64,000 nt of DNA, from NCBI RefSeq assembly GCF_008017805.1, contig NZ_VRTT01000024.1, forward strand, positions 29,528 to 93,527, read 5' to 3'. Below the pieces are notes generated by a model. It searched no databases, was not told the origin of the DNA, and saw only the letters and a list, made by a program, of their open reading frames with translations. A program made the position numbers and the translations under genes. The stretch comes from Paenibacillus sp. N3.4. GTDB lineage: Bacteria; Bacillota; Bacilli; Paenibacillales; NBRC-103111. This document shows, one piece after another, positions 33,825 through 42,924 of this stretch (its first letter is position 1; each line of letters starts with the position of its first letter).

Positions 33825-34949
33825 ATGTACAGCGAAGAACAGAAGCACTATTTTTCCCGTCATTTACTGGATTGGTATCATACACACAAGCGAGATTTAC
33901 CTTGGCGAAGAAGTAAAAACCCTTATTATATATGGATTTCTGAGGTCATGCTGCAGCAAACCCGGGTAGACACGGTCATTCCCTATTTCCATCGGTTTGT
34001 GGAGCAGTTTCCAACGGTGGAAGCGTTGGCGACAGCGCCGGAGGAGAACGTACTCAAGGCCTGGGAAGGCTTGGGGTATTATTCGCGTGCTCGTAACTTG
34101 CAGACAGCCGTAAGAGAGGTGCATGAGCGTTATGGCGGAATCGTTCCTCAGGATAAGGTGGAAATCTCATCATTAAAAGGAGTAGGTCCATACACCTCAG
34201 GAGCCATTCTCAGTATTGCCTATAATAAACCGGAACCGGCAGTCGATGGCAATGTCATGCGGGTTTTGTCTCGATATTTTCTGATTGAAGAAGATATTAT
34301 GAAGCCTTCGACTCGTGTTCGCATGGAGAAGCTGGCGCGAGAATTAATCATGGAGGGGACAGCGAGTGACTTCAATCAAGCGTTAATGGAGCTTGGGGCT
34401 ATGGTTTGCACGCCGCGATCCCCGCATTGTTTAACTTGCCCGGTTATGGCGCATTGCGCCGCGCGAGAAGCAGGTATGGAGGAAGCTCTACCCATCAAAA
34501 AGAAAGCCAAGCCGCCGCGTCCTGAATCACGGGGCGTAGCCTTCGTTGAAGGTACGGGTGAACATAAAGGGAAATGGCTCATTCGGCAGCGTCCACAGGA
34601 GGGATTGCTTGCACGGATGTGGGAATTACCTCATATCGTGTGGAAGTCTGAGGAGGGGCGAACAGACGAGGAGAATAAGAACGAGCTCCGTCAGTCCTTG
34701 GCAGACCAAGAGCAAATTATGATTCGTCCCGGTGAATGGCTGATGGACACAGAACATATTTTCAGCCATATTGTTTGGAAAATGAAGGTATACCGCGCTG
34801 TGCTGGGGGATACGAACCGCCAGGGCAATGGGGGAGAGTGGATTCCCTTCCATTATCGCTGGGTCAGTCTGGACGAGTTGGATCAGTATGCCTTTCCTAA
34901 CGTCTTCTTGCGCATAATGAAAGAGTGGCAGGAGCATCAACAAAACTAA
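33825..34949 (+). CDS. mutY: A/G-specific adenine DNA glycosylase
   Basis: 374-residue base-excision repair enzyme that removes adenine mispaired with 8-oxoguanine. Catalytic Glu40 is in SEVMLQQT, the helix-hairpin-helix is LKGVGPYTSGA with Asp in AVDGNV, and the [4Fe-4S] Cys are in CTPRSPHCLTCPVMAHC (C-X6-C-X2-C-X5-C). A C-terminal NUDIX-like recognition domain follows. AGAAGGAGA precedes the ATG at 33825. Confidence 0.96.
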   Translation: MYSEEQKHYFSRHLLDWYHTHKRDLPWRRSKNPYYIWISEVMLQQTRVDTVIPYFHRFVEQFPTVEALATAPEENVLKAWEGLGYYSRARNLQTAVREVHERYGGIVPQDKVEISSLKGVGPYTSGAILSIAYNKPEPAVDGNVMRVLSRYFLIEEDIMKPSTRVRMEKLARELIMEGTASDFNQALMELGAMVCTPRSPHCLTCPVMAHCAAREAGMEEALPIKKKAKPPRPESRGVAFVEGTGEHKGKWLIRQRPQEGLLARMWELPHIVWKSEEGRTDEENKNELRQSLADQEQIMIRPGEWLMDTEHIFSHIVWKMKVYRAVLGDTNRQGNGGEWIPFHYRWVSLDELDQYAFPNVFLRIMKEWQEHQQN

Positions 34950-34959
34950 TCGCGATGAT

Positions 34960-35643
34960 TTAGCGAATTTCAGCTTTGATGGCCTCCACATTTTTTAAAG
35001 TAATCATCTTCTTATCAATTTGGATATAGTCATCATCGAGCAGTTCTTGCAGCACCTTCGTAACGGACTCGCGAACGGTTCCTACCATGTTGGCTAACTG
35101 CTGGTGCGTGAGCTTTACATTAATCAACAAACCGTTTGGAGACGCTATGCCATGCTGATCCGATAGTCGAATAATTGTCTTCATAATACGAGAACGTACG
35201 CCTAAGAAGGTAAGATCATAAATCTGTTCATTCGCTTGGCGCAGCCTTTCCATCGTTGTTTCTAAGAGCTTTAAGCATAGCTTAGGGCTCTTTTCCATGA
35301 ATTGGGTAAATGCTGAGCGACTTAATACAAACAGTATGCAGGCTTCCATGCTCTCAGCCGTTGCGGATCGCGTAAGTCCGGCGCTTATTAAGGCCATCTC
35401 TCCGAAAAAATCCCCGTCACGAAACAAGGCAAGGATGATTTCTTTGGATTCGTCCAAACGATAAATTTTCACTACACCGGATTTAATTAGGAATAATTCA
35501 TCGCCCGCATCGCCTTCCAGAAACAGAATGTCGCCCTTTTTGACCTTTCTTTCTTTGAATAAAGGGGCTAGTGCCAGTAAATCTTCTTCCGAAAGTGCTT
35601 GAAACAGGGGGACATGTTGGAGTAATGGAACGATTGTTTTCAC
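34960..35643 (-). CDS. Crp/Fnr-family transcription regulator
   Basis: 227 residues. A cyclic-nucleotide-binding-like domain (about 10-125, with GDELFLIKSGVVKIYR and GDFFGEMALIS) is followed by a C-terminal helix-turn-helix (THQQLANMVGTVRESVTKVLQEL). It has no N-terminal Cys cluster, so it is not a classic iron-sulfur Fnr. GTG start at 35643 with GAGGTGA upstream. The 297 bases after it up to 35940 hold no gene or signal that I recognise. Confidence 0.92.
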   Translation of the reverse strand: MKTIVPLLQHVPLFQALSEEDLLALAPLFKERKVKKGDILFLEGDAGDELFLIKSGVVKIYRLDESKEIILALFRDGDFFGEMALISAGLTRSATAESMEACILFVLSRSAFTQFMEKSPKLCLKLLETTMERLRQANEQIYDLTFLGVRSRIMKTIIRLSDQHGIASPNGLLINVKLTHQQLANMVGTVRESVTKVLQELLDDDYIQIDKKMITLKNVEAIKAEIR

Positions 35644-35940
35644 CAGTCATTCACCTCATCTCAGTCATAGTAAACGACCAACTGCTCGCTGATATTTTTA
35701 GATCAGGACATGGTTGCCGAACAGCTTGACTCTATGTATATCGTACAGCTTTCCGACGTTTGCGTAAAGAAATTCCAGTACGAGATGTAAAGAAAGGTTT
35801 TGCGGTAATGGTAGGAACTTGTCGATTTGCCGGGAATACATGCGATTTCGAACTTGTATGTGAATTTATATACATAATTTGTTTGATAAGCATGGATACT
35901 AATGGATATGTCGGTAATCTCATACATAAGGAGAGTTCAT

Positions 35941-36536
35941 ATGCCAATGCCAAGTGAAATAGATGAACTGCACAGACAAGCCAATGGGATGGAAATGGAT
36001 TGGTGGTATCACTATGATTTATTATCTTTTCATTGGTGGGTTATTATATTAGTAAATGTATTTTTTCTCGTTTTGCTGCTTGTTTTTGCAGACCGGAAAC
36101 ATCCGTTGCGGATTGCTTTGGCATTTTTCGTCAGCTTTACAATCATCGGTACGATGGATGAGATCGGGCTATTTTTTCAATGGTGGACCTATCCGCATGA
36201 ACTAATCGCGTTTACGAATCGGTATAATGCCGTCGACTTTTTGGCTATTCCCTGTATTTTGCTTTAATGCATCAAAAATTTAACGCATGGAAATATTTTT
36301 TGATTGCCGATGTCATAATCTCAGCCTTGGAAGCTTATGTCGGAGAGCCGATTTTTACTTGGCTTAACATATACAAGTTGAATAATTGGACGTTCACAAA
36401 GTCATTTCTTACCTTGCTTGTATCCGCGATTTTAGCTAAAGCGATTGTGGATTGGATTGGAAAAGTCAGAGACGCGGTTCATGATGAGCGCGAAGTTACG
36501 TTAGATTTCTTTAAAAGAAAACAAAAAACACGATAG
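35941..36536 (+). pseudogene. CBO0543-family membrane protein, frameshifted
   Basis: Two frames together give a membrane protein of about 198 aa with five or six helices (MDWWYHYDLLSFHWW at the start, WKYFLIADVIISALEAYVGEP in the second half). The break is at about 36249-36255 in CCC: one more C gives IPLYFALMHQKFNAWKYF and joins them. The family is common in Paenibacillus and Bacillus membranes, with no known function. AAGGAGAG lies before the ATG at 35941. A recent mutation or a sequence error is likely because the rest is intact. Confidence 0.8.
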
Positions 36537-36542
36537 AAAGTC

Positions 36543-36586
36543 ACAAACAACCCCAGTTCCTAACGGCACTGGGGTTGCTTGTTTCG
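36543..36586 (+). terminator. Terminator after the CBO0543-family gene
   Basis: CAACCCCAGT pairs with ACTGGGGTTG around a 10-base loop, flanked by ACAA/TTGT, ending GTTTC. Confidence 0.75.
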
Positions 36587-36610
36587 AAATATTCATTATG
36601 CAGCTATGTT

Positions 36611-37123
36611 TTAAAGATCATAGCTTTTCAACTTTACAGGAACTTCAACTCGTTGAGGATTGTACTCCCCATTAAATTGTTGCAGCAGCAAATCGATTGC
36701 GGATCGCGCCATCTGCTGCTCGTTCTGCATGATATAAGGGGTGTTGGGAATTTGTGGATCATCGAAGGATACGAATTGGACATCTTGGTTAAGAGTAGCG
36801 TCCTGTTGAAAAGCCTCATGTGTCAAATTAGACATTTCTGCCGACAGCGAGAAGACGACGGTCATGTTTTTATGCATATGTAAGAAATCAGCAATATAAG
36901 ATGAGGTTTCATCTTTTCTCAAGACGTTGATGGGGACATGACACCAGAAGCTTTTATCTAGTAAAATGCCTTGATCCAAGTAATCCTCAGTAGGGAACAC
37001 GATAATGCCTTTCACCTTGCCTGCTTCCGTTAAAGCGCGAATGGCTCTGGATTCTTCGAACAGAGCTTTATTCCCGCTTGCTGATAAACCATAAATTAAC
37101 GGAGCTGGCTCATATAGAGCTGA
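36611..37123 (-). pseudogene. C-terminal fragment of a LacI/GntR-type sugar-responsive regulator
   Basis: The frame is open on the minus strand from the sodA terminator and has no start codon in a suitable place. It reads YEPAPLIYGLSASGNKALFE, then VKGIIVFPTEDYLD, and ends with FVSFDDPQIPNTPYIMQNEQ and QRVEVPVKLKSYDL. This is a periplasmic-binding-protein-like effector domain, apparently with internal loss. No DNA-binding domain is present. Best read as the remnant of a regulator gene whose 5' part was deleted up to the sodA terminator. Confidence 0.6.
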
Positions 37124-37157
37124 AGAAAAAAAAGCGACCCCAGAGGGTCGCTTTCGC
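37122..37157 (-). terminator. Terminator of sodA
   Basis: On the minus strand AAAGCGACCC-TCTG-GGGTCGCTTT is followed by a run of T. Confidence 0.9.
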
Positions 37158-37168
37158 TATATGCCGTC

Positions 37169-37780
37169 TTATTTCGTAGCGTCGTAACGTTTGCCAACTT
37201 CGTTCCAGTTAACAACGTTCCAGAAAGCTGCGATATAGTCAGGACGTTTGTTTTGGTAGTTCAAGTAGTAAGCGTGCTCCCATACGTCAAGACCAAGAAT
37301 CGGAGTTTCACCTTCGAAGATCGGGCTATCTTGGTTAGGCAAGCTGTATACTTTCAGTCCGCCGTCTTTGCCAACAGCTAGGAATGCCCAGCCAGAACCA
37401 AAGCGAGTTGTAGCTGCTGCTGCGAAATCAGCCTTGAACTTGTCGAAACCGCCAAGCTCTTTGTCGATTGCTGCTGCAAGAGCGCCTGTAGGAGCTCCGC
37501 CAGCGTCTGGTCCGATTGTTTCCCAGAACAGGGAGTGATTAGCGTGTCCGCCACCGTTGTTGCGAACTGCTGTACGAATATCTTCAGGAACGCTGTTCAG
37601 GTCAGCGATCAGGTCATTCAAGGATTTCTCATGCAGAGCAGGATGTTTATCCAAAGCTGCGTTCAAGTTAGTCACATAAGCATTATGGTGACGATCGTGG
37701 TGAATTTCCATTGTTTTAGCATCGATGTGAGGCTCAAGAGCGTCATTCGCATAAGGTAGAGCTGGTAGTTGATGTGCCAT
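37169..37780 (-). CDS. sodA: Superoxide dismutase (Mn/Fe family)
   Basis: 203-residue cytoplasmic enzyme that dismutates superoxide. Metal ligands are visible: His in [13 protein letters not shown], His in [10 protein letters not shown], and Asp/His in [17 protein letters not shown]. The context GGAPTG with GSGWAFLA suggests manganese, as usual in Bacilli. AGGAGGTATTTT precedes the ATG. Confidence 0.96.
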   Translation of the reverse strand: MAHQLPALPYANDALEPHIDAKTMEIHHDRHHNAYVTNLNAALDKHPALHEKSLNDLIADLNSVPEDIRTAVRNNGGGHANHSLFWETIGPDAGGAPTGALAAAIDKELGGFDKFKADFAAAATTRFGSGWAFLAVGKDGGLKVYSLPNQDSPIFEGETPILGLDVWEHAYYLNYQNKRPDYIAAFWNVVNWNEVGKRYDATK

Positions 37781-37865
37781 TGTATAAAATACCTCCTAAT
37801 ATTATGTAGTTTCAACTTCATTATGAAGGAATTTCGATAATAAAGCAACATGTATGTTTACTAAG

Positions 37866-38072
37866 TCAAACACCGCGTCGCTCAATTTCTTGAATGATTT
37901 GCGTGTGGATATGCGTTCCCTGCTCATTGAGCCAAGGGGATAAATCACTCATTGCCCTATGATTATAACGGAGTTCAGTCTCCGTCCATTCACTGGGCTT
38001 CATGGAACTCAGTACCTGAAAATCGCGTATATCCCGTGGGTACTTTGACGAAGATTCCTCTTTATTGGACAT
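37866..38072 (-). CDS. Small conserved-looking soluble protein, unknown function
   Basis: 68 residues (MSNKEESSSKYPRDIRDFQV, ending IIQEIERRGV), acidic and helical, with no motif I know. A good ribosome site (GAGGTGAAAAC) directly before the ATG supports translation. Confidence 0.62.
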   Translation of the reverse strand: MSNKEESSSKYPRDIRDFQVLSSMKPSEWTETELRYNHRAMSDLSPWLNEQGTHIHTQIIQEIERRGV

Positions 38073-38289
38073 GTTTTCACCTCACATTCTCCTATATAAT
38101 CCAATAACTTCTCGTTTTTTATACAGGATCCTGGGAAATAGTGCAGATACGCTGCACAAAAAAAGACCAGTTCTGAAGAGAACGAGGCCACTGAAAAAAA
38201 CCTTTAAAAAAGTGGAAAAAGCAAAAAAGGCTCATCTTTTAGAATCCGTGCTTGATTTTAAACAATCAGATACGAATGGTACCCTGTGA

Positions 38290-38545
38290 ATCCGGATCGA
38301 CCCGTCTCGACTGCGATGGTAAAACGATTGGATGGGCATGCGGACACAACAGCCGTTAGTTGCCCTTTATCCCTCGCCTTGCGCCTGCTTCCGGACATAC
38401 GTTCCGTTAAGTGCGGAGAAAACGTAGACATTGGCCTCTGATTGCTCGAATAAGAGCGCTGATGTCCGTTAAGTTCCAAATAGGCTATTCAAAACGACAA
38501 TAACGGCTCCACGGTCCGTTTATCCGATTTCGATGTTGAGCGCCT
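38290..38545. repeat. Possible second intergenic repeat family with TCCGTTA motifs
   Basis: A gene-free stretch in which TTCCGTTAAG (near 38401), GTCCGTTAAG (near 38464) and GTCCGTTTAT (near 38512) recur at about 50-60 bases, with a GC-rich, arginine-codon-like composition differing from the flanks. The open frames here overlap each other and lack ribosome sites. The remaining part of 38073-38697 shows only the terminator at 38545. Confidence 0.35.
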
Positions 38546-38595
38546 AAAAAAGACGACTCTAAAATTCAAGAAATGAAATTGAGCCGTCTTTTTTG
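38545..38595. terminator. Bidirectional terminator
   Basis: AAAAAAGACGACTC and GAGCCGTCTTTTTT pair around a 24-base loop. A-run and T-run at both ends. Confidence 0.7.
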
Positions 38596-38697
38596 ATACA
38601 ACTATTTAATTGCTTTAAAAAACGGAAGTTTTTCAGTGGCCTTGAAGAGAACTAGCCTGTCAATTCGATAAGGCTTATGACATGCGCCACTAGCCAA

Positions 38698-39101
38698 TTA
38701 AACTTCCGTTACAATCGTGAAGGTTATACCAAATTTGTCCGTTACCGTGCCGAAAGCAGGACTGAAAGGAGTGGATTCTAGCGGAGCGACGACGATGCCG
38801 TCTTGCTGCAGGCTACTAAAAATTTGCTTGGATCGTTCAACATCCTTGAAGTCAGACAGAAAGAAAGAACATCTCCTGTCTGTACGGGTATACCCGGCGA
38901 GTCGGAGATCATGATGTCGGACTCCCCAACTTTGATAATCGCATGAGCGACACAGTCATGCAGCTCAGCAGGAAAAGACATACCCATCTGCCCGTAGGTT
39001 TGGATACGGATGACCTTGGCATCTAATAGGTTGGCATAAAAGTCGATTGCTTCCTTCGCATTTCCGTTTAACTTTAAATAAGGTGTCAGTTGTAAGGACA
39101 T
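38698..39101 (-). pseudogene. PhnB/glyoxalase-like (VOC) protein, frameshifted
   Basis: The first frame starts MSLQLTPYLKLNGNAKEAID and runs to GDVLSFC. The second continues DFKDVERSKQIFSSLQQDG and ends FGTVTDKFGITFTIVTEV with a stop at 38698. One base is missing near 38860-38870. The restored protein of about 135 aa is a typical PhnB-like VOC-fold protein. GGAGAGATTCTA precedes the ATG at 39101. Function unknown; members bind small molecules or metals. Confidence 0.82.
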
Positions 39102-39230
39102 TAGAATCTCTCCTTCAATTATATTCATTCTTTTTTAGTATAGACCATAAAAGAGATCCTGATTGTTTCTATCGAGAGCCTTGTGAATAATCGAAAGGAA
39201 AAGAAAACTGTGATAATAAAGTGAGAATTG

Positions 39231-39260
39231 TTGAAAACGCTTGCAATTAAGCGCTTTCAA
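39231..39260. promoter_or_regulatory. 30-bp palindrome with two cre-like sites
   Basis: TTGAAAACGCTT (39231-39242), six bases, then AAGCGCTTTCAA (39249-39260): an 11 of 12 inverted repeat. TGAAAACGCTTGCA matches the catabolite-responsive element consensus at 13 of 14 positions. It lies in the gap between the divergent VOC and acetyltransferase genes, the rest of which is AT-rich and otherwise featureless. Confidence 0.5.
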
Positions 39261-39396
39261 GAGGAAAAACGAAAAAAACAAAGTTTTTTGTGAATTTTAA
39301 CACTATTTCAGCAGGATTTCGTATTTTTTTGTCGTATTTACTAATTTACCAGAAAATTAATCTTAACAAATTAATAGGGAATTGGGAGAGAACCAT

Positions 39397-39828
39397 ATGC
39401 ACGTTCGTTCATTTCAGCTTGGTGATACCTCTTCGGTGAAGACACTCTTGCAGGATGTTTTATCGGAAACCTGCTATGAAGAAACACTGGAAGCATTTGC
39501 TCGTCAGCTATCATGGGATACAGAACTTGTTCTAGTCGCACAAGAAGAAGAGCAGGTTGTTGGCTTGATTATCGGTACGATTGATAACAACAATGGTTAT
39601 TACTATCGAATTGCAGTTGCAACAGAGTATCAACGTAAAGGTATCGGTAAAGCTTTGATCGAAGCGATGAAGATGAGGTTTCTCCATCGGAAAGTGAACA
39701 AAATCATGGTAACCGTAGATGTGCATAATGAAATGGTGCTGCCTGTTTATGAATCAGTTGGCTATAGCACTTCGGACTTTTCACGTGCTGCGCACCGATT
39801 AAGCATTGTGAAGAAAGTCAGCGTATAA
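39397..39828 (+). CDS. GNAT-family N-acetyltransferase
   Basis: 143-residue acetyltransferase. The acetyl-CoA loop is in VATEYQRKGIGKALIEAM (Q/R-x-x-G-x-G/A), preceded by the beta strand YYYRIAVA. The C-terminus ends in the usual VYESVGY segment. GGGAGAG precedes the ATG at 39397. Acceptor unknown; possibly under catabolite control through the palindrome upstream. Confidence 0.88.
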   Translation: MHVRSFQLGDTSSVKTLLQDVLSETCYEETLEAFARQLSWDTELVLVAQEEEQVVGLIIGTIDNNNGYYYRIAVATEYQRKGIGKALIEAMKMRFLHRKVNKIMVTVDVHNEMVLPVYESVGYSTSDFSRAAHRLSIVKKVSV

Positions 39829-39968
39829 TCATCTTTTCATTAGCACCTGAATAGAAATAACTTACACCAGGGAAGCATGTCTTTGCCCCATTGCAATTGG
39901 GGGTGAGATGTGCTTTTCTATATAATATGAAAGTTTTTCGGCAGCTTTGAATAGAGGAGCTTTGAGAC

Positions 39969-40523
39969 ATGGATACCTTCGAGCCGTATGTGATAAAGAG
40001 CTTTAAGCATGATGGACATCTACACCGCATGTGGCTTACGAATTGGCGAGTCCCCCCAGCAAGGCTGCACCCGGATCACCGGCAGCAAGAGATGATGGTG
40101 TTTATTAATAGTCATACCAAAATACGGGAAGCAGACGGCAAAGAGTGGGTGAGCCGCATCCCGGGAATTTCTTTCTTCATACCTCGAAAGTGGTTCAATA
40201 TCGTAGCGCTCATTGAAGAGAACGGTATCCGTTATTATTGTAATATTGCCTCTCCTTTATATGTCACTCAGCAAATTCTTACTTATATTGATTACGACCT
40301 TGATGTGATTCGAATGCCTGACCGTACCGTTCATATTGTAGATCAAGAAGAGTACGAGCTTCATAAGCGGAATTATCATTATTCTTCATTAGTGGAAGAC
40401 AAAGTGAAGGAAGGACTCGCTGATGTGCTGGCGCTGGTCAATTCGGACAAGCCTCCCTTTCAGGATGATGTGGTCATGCATTACTTTGAACTGTGGGAAA
40501 AGCACAAGAACGGAGGAAATTAA
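39969..40523 (+). CDS. DUF402 nucleoside tri-/diphosphatase (Ntdp-like)
   Basis: 184 residues of the DUF402/Ntdp family (B. subtilis YgaC relatives), with the core ISFFIPRKWFNIVALIEENG, YYCNIASP and YIDYDLDVIRMPDRTVHIVD. Family members hydrolyse nucleoside di- and triphosphates with divalent metal. Its stop abuts the signal peptidase gene, so they form an operon. Confidence 0.85.
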   Translation: MDTFEPYVIKSFKHDGHLHRMWLTNWRVPPARLHPDHRQQEMMVFINSHTKIREADGKEWVSRIPGISFFIPRKWFNIVALIEENGIRYYCNIASPLYVTQQILTYIDYDLDVIRMPDRTVHIVDQEEYELHKRNYHYSSLVEDKVKEGLADVLALVNSDKPPFQDDVVMHYFELWEKHKNGGN

Positions 40524-41141
40524 GTGAGTTTCTTTGCACAACGGAATGAAACGAATCGATCGGTTTCCAAGAGCAAGGGACATGCTGAGGCGAAGAGCCT
40601 AACCCATGAGCTGTGGGATTGGACCAAATCCATTCTAGTTGCTCTTCTTGTCGTTATTCTTGTGCACCAATACGGTTTTAATCTTTCGACGGTTAGAGGA
40701 AATTCGATGCAGCCTTCCCTGCAAGAGGGGGAGTGGTTATTCGTGAATAAAGCCATTACGTATATAAAGGCGCCTAAGCGTGGAGAAATCGTGATTCTCA
40801 AAGAACCGGAAGAGCAGTTTGCGCTCCAGCATCCTTTTTTGGTTAAAAGGGTTGTAGGGATAGCCGGCGACGAGGTGAAGGGCATTGACGGTTTTCTATA
40901 TATAAACGGCAGAAAGGTTGAGGAGCCTTATACCGATACGCCTATCGAGGATGGTGACTTTGGTCCGACGGAGGTCGGGCAAGGTCATGTCTTTGTCATA
41001 GGCGATAATCGCCATAAAGCGGCCAGTGCCGACAGCCGCAGATTTGGCGCAGTGCCGGCCAGCCTGATTCAAGGCCGAGCTGAGTGCGTTTTGTGGCCAT
41101 TCACGATGATCACATGGCTGAAGGTTGTTAGCCGCGAATGA
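40524..41141 (+). CDS. Type I signal peptidase
   Basis: 205-residue membrane peptidase that cleaves signal peptides of exported proteins. One N-terminal membrane helix (about residues 35-50). Catalytic Ser61 in RGNSMQPS and Lys108 in LVKRVVGIAGDEV; box E GDNRHKAASADSR is present. GTG start with CGGAGGAAAT upstream overlapping the end of the preceding gene. One of several expected SipS/LepB paralogues. Confidence 0.93.
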   Translation: MSFFAQRNETNRSVSKSKGHAEAKSLTHELWDWTKSILVALLVVILVHQYGFNLSTVRGNSMQPSLQEGEWLFVNKAITYIKAPKRGEIVILKEPEEQFALQHPFLVKRVVGIAGDEVKGIDGFLYINGRKVEEPYTDTPIEDGDFGPTEVGQGHVFVIGDNRHKAASADSRRFGAVPASLIQGRAECVLWPFTMITWLKVVSRE

Positions 41142-41158
41142 AATGAGAGGTGAAGGGT

Positions 41159-42355
41159 ATGGCGGTTTCCATCACAGCAAGAACGGCCGCGGAATGGCGC
41201 TGTTTGCAACAAGAGATCGTGGAGGCCGCGTCGTCCCTCGGCATTGATAAGATTGGCTTCACGACCGCGGAGCCATTCACAGAGCTTAGAGACATCCTTC
41301 TCAACCACCGGGAGAAGGGGTTTGAATCCGGCTTCGAGGAGCCGGATATCGAGAAGCGGGTTGAACCGTCGCTCAGCTTCGATTCGCCGCAGTCGATCAT
41401 CTCGATCGCCGTCGCGTATCCATCGAAGCTGCCAAATCCACCCCGATCCGAGCCCGGAGCCTATCGGGGCATTATTTCTCGCTCCTCCTGGGGGAGCGAC
41501 TATCATGATGTGCTGCGCGATCGTCTCGCGAAGCTGGAGGCCTTCATTGCGCAGCGCGTGCCTGACGCAAGGATGCAGAGCATGGTCGACACGGGCGTGC
41601 TTGTCGACCGCGCGGTAGCCGAGCGGGCCGGCATCGGCTGGTCTGGCAAAAACTGTGCAGTCATCACCCCGGAGTGGGGCTCGTGGGTATATTTGGGCGA
41701 AATGATTACGAATATCCCTTTTGAATCCGATACATCTATTATGGACCAATGCGGAGATTGCACGATTTGTATCGACGCATGTCCGACAGGGGCGCTTATT
41801 GGCCCAGGCCAGCTTAATTCAAGCCGCTGCATCTCGTTCATTACGCAGACCAAAGGGTATATCGACGACGCGTACAAGCTTAAGATCGGCAATCGCCTCT
41901 ACGGCTGTGATACTTGTCAGATCGTCTGTCCGAAGAACAAGGGAATGAACTGGACGCAGCACGCGGAGTTTGAGCCTGACCCCGAGAAGGCCAAGCCGCT
42001 GCTGATTCCTTTATTAACGATGACGAACAAGGATTTCAAGGAACAGTACGGGCGTATCGCGGCTTCATGGAGAGGCAAAAAGCCTATCCAACGCAATGCC
42101 ATCATCGCGCTGGGAAATTTCAAGGATCAAACAGCTGTGCCAACACTTATCGAATTGGTGCAGCGAGATCCACGGCCGGAAATACGTGCGACGGCAGCCT
42201 GGGCGTTGGGGCGTATTGGCGGCGAGGCGGCGGCTGTCGCTTTGCAACATGCCGCTGAAACCGAGCAGGAGCAGCCGGTCCTCCAAGATATACAAAAAGC
42301 ATTAGCGGCGATCAACCAATCTGCTGACGAGATAAGGGAGAAGGAACAACCATGA
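41159..42355 (+). CDS. queG: Epoxyqueuosine reductase
   Basis: 398-residue cobalamin-dependent enzyme for the last step of queuosine tRNA modification. The N-terminal domain includes DRAVAERAGIGWSGKN. Two [4Fe-4S] clusters are supplied by CGDCTICIDACPTGAL and CDTCQIVCPKN, and C-terminal HEAT-like repeats (about 290-390: AVPTLIELVQRDPRPEIRAT in part) bind tRNA. ATG at 41159 with GAGAGGTGA upstream; the longer GTG start at 41150 is less likely. Coupled to ogt by ATGA. Confidence 0.95.
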   Translation: MAVSITARTAAEWRCLQQEIVEAASSLGIDKIGFTTAEPFTELRDILLNHREKGFESGFEEPDIEKRVEPSLSFDSPQSIISIAVAYPSKLPNPPRSEPGAYRGIISRSSWGSDYHDVLRDRLAKLEAFIAQRVPDARMQSMVDTGVLVDRAVAERAGIGWSGKNCAVITPEWGSWVYLGEMITNIPFESDTSIMDQCGDCTICIDACPTGALIGPGQLNSSRCISFITQTKGYIDDAYKLKIGNRLYGCDTCQIVCPKNKGMNWTQHAEFEPDPEKAKPLLIPLLTMTNKDFKEQYGRIAASWRGKKPIQRNAIIALGNFKDQTAVPTLIELVQRDPRPEIRATAAWALGRIGGEAAAVALQHAAETEQEQPVLQDIQKALAAINQSADEIREKEQP

Positions 42356-42894
42356 CACAGAATCAGACGAAGGCAGCGCCTATTCTTTCGTACACCGAGA
42401 TCACTTCTCCCATCGGTCCTCTCGTGCTTGTAGCAAGCACGCAAGGGCTTTGTTCCATCGCGTTCGGAACCTTTGCACAAACGCAACATAAGCTGCGTCT
42501 CTGGGCTCTCCGCTGGTATGGCGAGCACGAGCTGCAAGAGCAGGCTAAACAGCTCGAAACCATCTCGCTGCAGCTGGAGCAGTATTTTAAAAAAGAACGT
42601 TTGCGATTTGAGGGCGAAATGGATTTGCAGGGAACCGAGTTCCAGAAACGAGTGTGGACAGCACTGCTATCCGTCCCTTATGGAGAGACAGTGTCCTATA
42701 AACATATTGCTGAAGCCATAGGCTCGCCCAAAGCGGTCAGAGCAGTTGGCGGGGCTAATAATAAGAATCCGATTCCGGTCATTATTCCGTGTCATCGCAT
42801 TATTGGCGCAAACGGCGACATGGTTGGCTATGGCGGAGGGTTGGATATCAAAGAACGGTTACTGGATTTGGAGCGACTGACACTAGGAACATAG
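42352..42894 (+). CDS. ogt: Methylated-DNA-protein cysteine methyltransferase
   Basis: 180-residue suicide repair protein that takes the methyl group from O6-methylguanine. The active site is PVIIPCHRIIG (Cys acceptor), and the DNA-binding helix-turn-helix is YGETVSYKHIAEAIGSPKAV. The C-terminus GLDIKERLLDLE is standard. Translationally coupled to queG. Confidence 0.94.
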   Translation: MTQNQTKAAPILSYTEITSPIGPLVLVASTQGLCSIAFGTFAQTQHKLRLWALRWYGEHELQEQAKQLETISLQLEQYFKKERLRFEGEMDLQGTEFQKRVWTALLSVPYGETVSYKHIAEAIGSPKAVRAVGGANNKNPIPVIIPCHRIIGANGDMVGYGGGLDIKERLLDLERLTLGT

Positions 42895-42924
42895 CATACT
42901 AAATAAAACCGTGGAGTGAGTCCT

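Noticed and set aside
38065..38289. 74-residue plus-strand frame rich in Lys/Arg
   Set aside because: It starts opposite the start of the small gene at 38072, lacks a ribosome site and ends in repeat-like DNA.
41069..41749. 226-residue minus-strand frame
   Set aside because: It lies opposite queG, which has complete iron-sulfur motifs.
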